36,484 nt of DNA, taken from an uncultured Lachnospiraceae bacterium. GTDB taxonomy: Bacteria > Bacillota > Clostridia > Lachnospirales > Lachnospiraceae. Within the stretch, counting starts at the first letter, position 1. Each line of letters opens with the position of its first letter. Below, one piece after another: positions 32,317-36,484 of the stretch. Under the pieces are notes generated by a model. It was not told the DNA's origin, searched no databases, and was given only the letters and a program-made list of their open reading frames with translations. Location of the stretch: contig ONCT01000017.1 of assembly GCA_900316395.1 (NCBI GenBank), positions 1-36,484 of the forward strand. The letters run 5' to 3'. A program made the position numbers and the translations under genes.

Positions 32317-32937
32317 TTAATCCATAATAAAATGTGTCCATGCATGTTCTTCTGTCTTTGGAAGACCATACTTTTCTTTTCCAAGGGATATACTTTTCAT
32401 TAAGAAGGCCATATTTCTTGCAAGCACTCTCATTGTCTGTAAACCTTCCAAATCCTTAGTTGCGTCACCTTTTTCTCTACCATGTACGCTGTTCCAATAC
32501 TGGCTTGAAACAATTGGCATGTTACTGATAGTAAAGTATTTATTAAGCTCATCAAATGTTGCTGAGCATCCACCTCGCCTTGCAACTACCACACTTGCAC
32601 CTACCTTCATGGTCTTGTCAAATTGTGTACTATAAAATAGTCTGTCTAGACACGCTATAAGTGTTGCATTTGCATTCGCATAATATACAGGGCTTGCAAC
32701 AATTAAACCATCTGCCTCTTCAAACATCGGTGCAATCTCATTTACTGCATCATCGAATACACATTTCCCAGAATCTGAGCAGCCACCACAAGCAACACAT
32801 CCTCGTATTGCCTTGTTGCCAATCTGGACAACCTCTGACTCAACGCCTTCTTCCTGCAAAGTCTTAACTATCTCATCTAATGCAATTGATGTGTTACCGT
32901 CAACTCTTGGACTACCATTTAATATAAGTACCTTCAT
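32317..32937 (-). CDS. NAD(P)H-dependent FMN reductase / flavodoxin-like protein
   Basis: About 206 residues with a flavodoxin fold. MKVLILNGSPRVDGNTSIAL gives the phosphate-binding loop for FMN, GCVACGGCSDSGKCVFDD near residue 55 adds four Cys that may hold a metal or iron-sulfur centre or a redox pair, and VASPVYYANANATLIACLDR is the flavin-contact region. Such proteins are usually annotated as flavodoxin family or FMN reductases; the electron acceptor is unknown. The start at 32937 has AGGAGG 7 nt upstream. It lies in the minus-strand run ending in the ASST-like gene and is probably co-transcribed with it. Confidence 0.87.
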   Translation of the reverse strand: MKVLILNGSPRVDGNTSIALDEIVKTLQEEGVESEVVQIGNKAIRGCVACGGCSDSGKCVFDDAVNEIAPMFEEADGLIVASPVYYANANATLIACLDRLFYSTQFDKTMKVGASVVVARRGGCSATFDELNKYFTISNMPIVSSQYWNSVHGREKGDATKDLEGLQTMRVLARNMAFLMKSISLGKEKYGLPKTEEHAWTHFIMD

Positions 32938-32979
32938 TATGCCACCTCCTATTCTTTCATTAATAGTAGCATACATACT

Positions 32980-33378
32980 CTATAATGTTAATCTAAGATT
33001 AGAATAAATATAAGTTATGGCCCCTACTATCATCATTCCAATTCCAAAATACATAAGTGGCATCTGAAGTGGTGACGATGTTCCTGCTATCTCGAATATT
33101 CCTCTTAGCAAACTGCTTACCGTTGCTGATGCCAGGCCTGCATGATACAAAGCCTTAGTCAAATGTGACGGCTCGCATAGAGCTGGGATTAGTGCAATTA
33201 GAAGTGCAGGCACGAATCCTAAGAGCAGTGGCCAGGCAAAAAGGAAGGTCATATAGTTCGAGTACACTCCATGTGAAAATATGCTATAGACTATAAATAA
33301 CACAAGGCAGAATAATGTTATGGCACCATATATTATTAATCTCTTTTTATTAATATGCTCCAATATAAACAATATCAC
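32980..33378 (-). CDS. Small membrane protein of unknown function
   Basis: 132 residues with four predicted transmembrane helices (about 13-35, 42-67, 77-98 and 107-127) and little else; the last helix is followed by IYSNLRLTL. I do not recognise a family. The start is GTG at 33378, supported by AAGGAG 5 nt upstream, and lies inside the end of the NAGPA-like gene (29-bp overlap), so the two are translationally coupled. The tight linkage suggests it serves the same surface-glycan process as its neighbours. Confidence 0.75.
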   Translation of the reverse strand: MILFILEHINKKRLIIYGAITLFCLVLFIVYSIFSHGVYSNYMTFLFAWPLLLGFVPALLIALIPALCEPSHLTKALYHAGLASATVSSLLRGIFEIAGTSSPLQMPLMYFGIGMMIVGAITYIYSNLRLTL

Positions 33379-34264
33379 TCACGCTCCTTTCCTTCACCTT
33401 ATTACCGTTGCTGGTTGGATTATTAATTACCTTACCATTAAACCACATGGTAGATGAGCCACCACCATCGAGATTATATGCAACGCTGCAATCTAGGTCT
33501 TTCATAACACTCGCCAACTGGCTAAGTGAAAGCCCTTCGCTTTCATCACTTCTTCCATCAGATACAACAAATACATAATGTCCCTTTTCTATCATGCCTA
33601 TGGCTGTTCGTGGATTACTTGCCTTGGCGCGTCCTACTTCGTCGCCTTTACTTACTGTAATCTCTCCATTACTTACAAGTCCTGGTCCAAATGAGTATAT
33701 TTGCGTAGCTCCATTTGCCTGAAGCTCCTTGGCGCTTACCTCAGATTCCTTTACTATTTCCATTGTTCCATCCTCATATATTACCAAGTCTTCAGCTTCT
33801 GAGTCTGATGAAGGGGTGTCCCTATAAAGGTACATATTTCTCATAACGTATCCACTATTCCTGAAGCCATAATAGTCTCCATTTATGGCTAGAACTGCAC
33901 CCTGTGACTGCGCTATCTGAGACGTGGTCTGAGTTATATTTCTTCCAAATGTATTATTGGCAAGTCCTGCCATTAAGCTGGATGGGTCTGATATTATTAC
34001 ATCCGCAATATAAACCTTTGTATCCTCTATCGTTTTCTCGGAAATGGTTATTTTCACATTTTCACTCGTATATGTGTTCTCAGTAACATTTGCAAGAGCC
34101 ACATTATTTGTCTCTGCGCTGGCTACACTTACCGATTCCTTAGGTATTACAAATGTATCAAGTAGGGCAAATGTAGTGTACCCCGTAAGGATGATGCTAA
34201 ATGCTACCGCCCATATAAACCTTGCCTTTGGCATTTTCTTTTTTTGCTTTGATTTTTCTTTCAT
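33350..34264 (-). CDS. Membrane-anchored phosphodiester glycosidase (NAGPA domain)
   Basis: About 304 residues. A basic, Lys-rich N-terminus and one helix (near 13-34, IWAVAFSIILTGYTTFALLDT) anchor an extracellular NAGPA/DUF2233 domain: VLAINGDYYGFRNSGYVMRN near 125, IYSFGPGLVSNG, NPRTAIGMIEKGHYVFVVSDG and AYNLDGGGSSTMWFNG near 270, the last being the hallmark motif. NAGPA proteins remove GlcNAc-1-phosphate or act on other glycosyl phosphodiesters; in bacteria they occur with exopolysaccharide and teichoic acid genes. The start at 34264 has AGGGAG 9 nt upstream. It overlaps the glycosyltransferase gene by 68 bp and the membrane-protein gene by 29 bp. Confidence 0.9.
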   Translation of the reverse strand: MKEKSKQKKKMPKARFIWAVAFSIILTGYTTFALLDTFVIPKESVSVASAETNNVALANVTENTYTSENVKITISEKTIEDTKVYIADVIISDPSSLMAGLANNTFGRNITQTTSQIAQSQGAVLAINGDYYGFRNSGYVMRNMYLYRDTPSSDSEAEDLVIYEDGTMEIVKESEVSAKELQANGATQIYSFGPGLVSNGEITVSKGDEVGRAKASNPRTAIGMIEKGHYVFVVSDGRSDESEGLSLSQLASVMKDLDCSVAYNLDGGGSSTMWFNGKVINNPTSNGNKVKERSVSDIVYIGAY

Positions 34265-35303
34265 TAACAACATCTCCCTTTTTGAATACCCATCTTCTCT
34301 GTATCTGATAGCTTATGAAGAAAAGACATGTATCTGCTATCAACTTAGCCACTATTGAGCTTACAACATAGGATAACAGTGTTATTAGGATTGCACTAAC
34401 TAACAGTTGAACACCGAAGAGTATGCTATATCTAATTAGCTCCTTACTTCCACTGCGCTTACTTCCAAAGCTCCAGTATTTGTTAAGCAGGAAGTTCACT
34501 ACCCCCGATGCCATTCTAGAACCTGACTGAGCAAGAAAGGCTCCGCTTCCAAATATAAGCGACAGTATTATAAATAATACATACTCAAGCACTGTGCTTA
34601 TTATTGAAGAAGACGCAAATCGAAGAGGTCTGCTATATACTAAGAGAGAATCTCTTACAGGTCGAAAATGCGATGTCTTATTACCATCTTCATATATAGT
34701 TTCAATTGGTACATAAACCATGTCTACCATGTCTGCAGCATCTGATAAGAAATTCATCTCGTATTCATATCTTTTTCCCTGCTCTTCTAATGCCAAGGAC
34801 AATAAGCAGTTAGGAATTCCTCGAAGTCCAGTCTGTGTATCTGGACATTTTTTCTTCTTAGTCAGATAGAAAAATGCAGATGTTATTTTGTTTCCATATT
34901 TACTTTTCTTAGGCACATTGCTTCCTTCAAAATCTCTTGTTCCAAGAACTAGAGAAGTAGGATTATCCTTTAGTACATCTGCTACTTTTTTAATGTCCTT
35001 CGGAAGATGTTGTCCATCTGCATCACATGTTATTATTTCAACATTATTTCCGAAGGTTTCAATAGCTTTACTGATACCTGTTTTTATTGCAGCTCCTTTT
35101 CCAAGATTCGTCTCATGTCTATATACAACACAACCCATAGCCTCTAATTCAAAGAAAATATCCTTTCCTTCGCGACGACTTATTGTGCTTCCATCATCAA
35201 CAATTATAATGTCATCTAGTTGCATATACATTAGTTGATTAACAAGAGAACATAGACGTGTGTCAGGATTTAAAGCTGGTATTACTACGATTGACTTTGC
35301 CAT
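34197..35303 (-). CDS. GT2 glycosyltransferase fused to a GtrA-like membrane domain
   Basis: About 368 residues. The N-terminal 215 residues are a GT2 polyprenyl-phosphate glycosyltransferase: VVIPALNPDTRLCSLV, IIIVDDGSTISRREG near 35, ETNLGKGAAIKTGI, ITCDADGQHLPKD near 93 and CPDTQTGLRGIP. Residues about 225-345 form a GtrA domain with four helices and the RMASGVVNFLLNKYWSF motif. Together they would make a polyprenyl-phosphate sugar and help flip it for decoration of a surface polymer. The start at 35303 has AAAGGAG 8 nt upstream. The highly basic tail (KKENAKGKVYMGGSI) is encoded in the 68 bp shared with the NAGPA gene. Confidence 0.9.
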   Translation of the reverse strand: MAKSIVVIPALNPDTRLCSLVNQLMYMQLDDIIIVDDGSTISRREGKDIFFELEAMGCVVYRHETNLGKGAAIKTGISKAIETFGNNVEIITCDADGQHLPKDIKKVADVLKDNPTSLVLGTRDFEGSNVPKKSKYGNKITSAFFYLTKKKKCPDTQTGLRGIPNCLLSLALEEQGKRYEYEMNFLSDAADMVDMVYVPIETIYEDGNKTSHFRPVRDSLLVYSRPLRFASSSIISTVLEYVLFIILSLIFGSGAFLAQSGSRMASGVVNFLLNKYWSFGSKRSGSKELIRYSILFGVQLLVSAILITLLSYVVSSIVAKLIADTCLFFISYQIQRRWVFKKGDVVNERKIKAKKENAKGKVYMGGSI

Positions 35304-35373
35304 AATCATTCTCCTTTCTTTTCTAGATTACAAGCAAAGTATAATACCGAAACCTTAAACCAACTTTAAAGCA

Positions 35374-35406
35374 TAAAAAAATCACCAGATAAAAATCTGA
35401 TGATTT
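35374..35406 (-). terminator. Terminator of the rRNA-tRNA operon
   Basis: On the minus strand AAATCATCAGAT, TTTT loop, ATCTGGTGATTT (12 bp with one G-U), followed by a T-run. It starts 3 bp past tRNA-Phe, the last tRNA of the operon. Confidence 0.9.
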
Positions 35407-35409
35407 TCG

Positions 35410-35482
<73 letters not shown>

Positions 35483-35531
35483 ATTTAAACAAAAAATATT
35501 ATATTGTTCTTCGGTTGAAATGTCAACCTAA

Positions 35532-35605
35532 TTGCGGGAGCAGGATTTGAACCTGCGACCTCCGGGTTATGAGCCCGACGAGCTTCCAGACTGCTCTATC
35601 CCGCG
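35532..35605 (-). tRNA. Initiator tRNA-fMet (CAT)
   Basis: 74 nt; acceptor CGCGGGA/TCCCGCA with the C1-A72 mismatch, and GGG/CCC at the base of the anticodon stem around CTCATAA. Both mark the initiator rather than elongator Met. CCA is not encoded. Confidence 0.96.
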
Positions 35606-35631
35606 ATAGTAAATTATCAGCTAACGCTGAA

Positions 35632-35713
35632 TGGGTGGTGGTGGATTCGAACCACCGAAGCAATGTGCAGCAGATTTACAGTCTGTCCCCTTTGGCCACT
35701 CGGGAAACCACCC
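35632..35713 (-). tRNA. tRNA-Tyr (GTA)
   Basis: 82 nt with the long variable arm expected of class II Tyr; acceptor GGGTGGT/ACCACCC, discriminator A, anticodon loop CTGTAAA (GTA). Confidence 0.97.
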
Positions 35714-35744
35714 ATTTATTAAATTGCGGTTGACTATTCAACCA

Positions 35745-35817
35745 AGCCGATGATCGGACTCGAACCGATAACCTGCTGATTACAAATCAGCTGCTCTGCC
35801 AATTGAGCCACATCGGC
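35745..35817 (-). tRNA. tRNA-Thr (TGT)
   Basis: 73 nt; acceptor GCCGATG/CATCGGC, discriminator T as usual for Thr in Gram-positive bacteria, anticodon loop TTTGTAA (TGT). Confidence 0.97.
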
Positions 35818-35820
35818 ATG

Positions 35821-35948
35821 TTCGGACAAAGTCCGAATATGCCTCGTGGCTCTTGTTTCAAAGCGAAGCTTTGAAACGGGAGCAACGTCAGTAGCGACTT
35901 GTCGCTACGTAGATGTGGCGATAGTTAACGAATCTTCGATTCGTTAAC
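35821..35948. repeat. Four successive hairpins in the tRNA-Val to tRNA-Thr spacer
   Basis: TTCGGAC AAA GTCCGAA (35821-35837); a 16-bp stem with GTTTCAAAGC GAA GCTTTGAAAC at its tip (35849-35883); GTAGCGAC TT GTCGCTAC (35891-35908); and GTTAACGAATC TTC GATTCGTTAAC (35924-35948). All stems are perfect at the tip with 2- or 3-nt loops. They probably shape processing of the tRNA precursor, or are a repeat family; there is no terminator T-run. Confidence 0.8.
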
Positions 35949-35988
35949 GGAGCCAGCATAAAACAGACTTTGCTTTATTGAACTGTTA

Positions 35989-36061
35989 TGGGACCAACAG
36001 GGCTCGAACCTGTGACCCCCTGCTTGTAAGGCAGGTGCTCTCCCAGCTGAGCTATGATCCC
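35989..36061 (-). tRNA. tRNA-Val (TAC)
   Basis: 73 nt; acceptor GGGATCA/TGGTCCC with one G-U, discriminator A, anticodon loop CTTACAA (TAC). Confidence 0.97.
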
Positions 36062-36170
36062 GCGTCGCGATTAACTACGCTTTACTCTGACCTCGCATGC
36101 TCGGTCAATCGTAGCGCTTCGTTATCGCTCCTTTTCCCCAAAAATCTTCGATTTTCGGGGGCCCCTATTA
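36062..36170. repeat. tRNA spacer repeat, copy 1 (tRNA-Asp to tRNA-Val)
   Basis: This spacer ends (on plus) with GCGCTTCGTTATCGCTCC and the hairpin CCCC-A-AAAATC-TTC-GATTTT-C-GGGG (36136-36160), then GCCCCT. The same architecture occurs in copy 2 at 36250-36356 with a different closing base pair in the stem. There is no T-run on the minus strand. Confidence 0.7.
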
Positions 36171-36175
36171 GGGTA

Positions 36176-36249
36176 CGACCCAAGCGGGACTCGAACCCGC
36201 GACCTCCGCCGTGACAGGGCGGCGCTCTAACCAACTGAGCCATTGGGCC
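36176..36249 (-). tRNA. tRNA-Asp (GTC)
   Basis: 74 nt; acceptor GGCCCAA/TTGGGTC with one G-U, discriminator G as expected for Asp, anticodon loop CTGTCAC (GTC). It is the first tRNA after the 23S gene. Confidence 0.97.
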
Positions 36250-36356
36250 ACGTCGCAATGTGCTTCGCTATCGTTCGTTCCGTGCAGGCACGAAACTCAC
36301 TGCGCTACGCAATTGCTCCTCATCCCCACAAATCTACGATTTGCGGGGGCCCCTGT
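36250..36356. repeat. tRNA spacer repeat, copy 2 (23S to tRNA-Asp)
   Basis: It shares with copy 1 the start CGTCGC, the block GCGCTACGCAATTGCTCC and the hairpin CCCC-A-CAAATC-TAC-GATTTG-C-GGGG (36324-36348) followed by GCCCCT. The A-A-A-T-C stem is kept while its outer pair changes from A-T to C-G, and the A/C mismatch is preserved. Confidence 0.7.
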
Positions 36357-36426
36357 AAAAAAACAGAGAATGAGGTAATACTTTCAAAACTTCATATAGT
36401 ATGTTACATCAAAACCTAGGATAAAA

Positions 36427-36484
36427 AAAGCCATCGATCGATTAGTACTTGTCAGCTGAATGCATTACTGCACTTACACCTCAA
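36427..36484 (-). rRNA. 23S rRNA, 3' end (partial)
   Basis: Read on minus, the segment contains the highly conserved 23S 3' terminal sequence: GAGGTGTAAGTGCAGTAATG, then TTCAGCTGACAAGTACTAAT, then CGATCGATGG. The gene runs off the right edge of the window. The exact mature 3' end (about 36427) is estimated. Confidence 0.93.

Noticed and set aside
35978..36214. 78-codon frame across tRNA-Val and tRNA-Asp
   Set aside because: It lies on the antisense of two tRNA genes and contains the tRNA-derived peptide motifs typical of false calls.

Overview
The window looks like chromosomal DNA of a motile, low-GC Clostridia bacterium, most likely a member of the Lachnospiraceae. The indications are AT-rich coding, strong AAGGAG-type ribosome binding sites, a flagellin read from a sigma-D type promoter with fliS downstream, a very large cytoplasmic DUF6240-like protein, and polysaccharide deacetylase, MBOAT and NAGPA surface-glycan genes. 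The genus is not resolved. Most genes are on the minus strand, reading away from an rRNA operon whose 23S 3' end lies at the right edge.

Left part (1-6558): a broken GH31 glycosidase is followed by two adjacent restriction-modification systems. The first is a complete DpnII-type GATC system (two adenine methyltransferases plus the nuclease). The second is a divergent controller-protein system: C protein and PD-(D/E)XK nuclease on plus, methyltransferase on minus. The methyltransferase reading frame is broken at a run of six G. Two near-identical 15-bp palindromes lie in the divergent promoter.

6620-10056 holds housekeeping and envelope genes: an MBL hydrolase, a membrane-anchored GH25 muramidase, a coiled-coil protein with a C-terminal J domain, and the AzlCD branched-chain amino acid exporter. 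10051-14642 is a decayed accessory stretch: a DUF4143-type ATPase, a YkgJ-like cysteine-cluster protein, a RhuM pseudogene with several lesions, two LMW-phosphatase-like N-terminal remnants, an AlkZ-related protein and an N-terminally truncated MBL protein.

14674-18572 is cell-envelope modification: an MBOAT acyltransferase with a translationally coupled SGNH-like partner, and a divergent polysaccharide deacetylase. 18661-27712 holds fliS, flagellin with a long structured leader, the pheA-aroF aromatic amino acid operon, a DegV protein and the 1143-residue DUF6240-like protein, whose C-terminus resembles the FliK hook-length control fold.

27982-35303 carries sfsA, a PPC-domain protein, a HipBA toxin-antitoxin pair with two operator palindromes, a remnant gene, and a run of minus-strand genes: GT2-GtrA glycosyltransferase, NAGPA protein, small membrane protein, flavodoxin-like reductase and arylsulfotransferase-like lipoprotein. 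35410-36484 is the distal part of an rRNA operon: 23S 3' end, then tRNA-Asp, Val, Thr, Tyr, fMet and Phe, ending in an intrinsic terminator. No 5S gene lies between the 23S and the first tRNA. The tRNA spacers are full of hairpins, two of which share one architecture with a compensatory base-pair change.

The most interesting items are the flagellin leader (six GGA motifs, one in a hairpin loop, plus a terminator-like hairpin), the homopolymer-frameshifted methyltransferase beside an intact nuclease, and the giant DUF6240-like protein.
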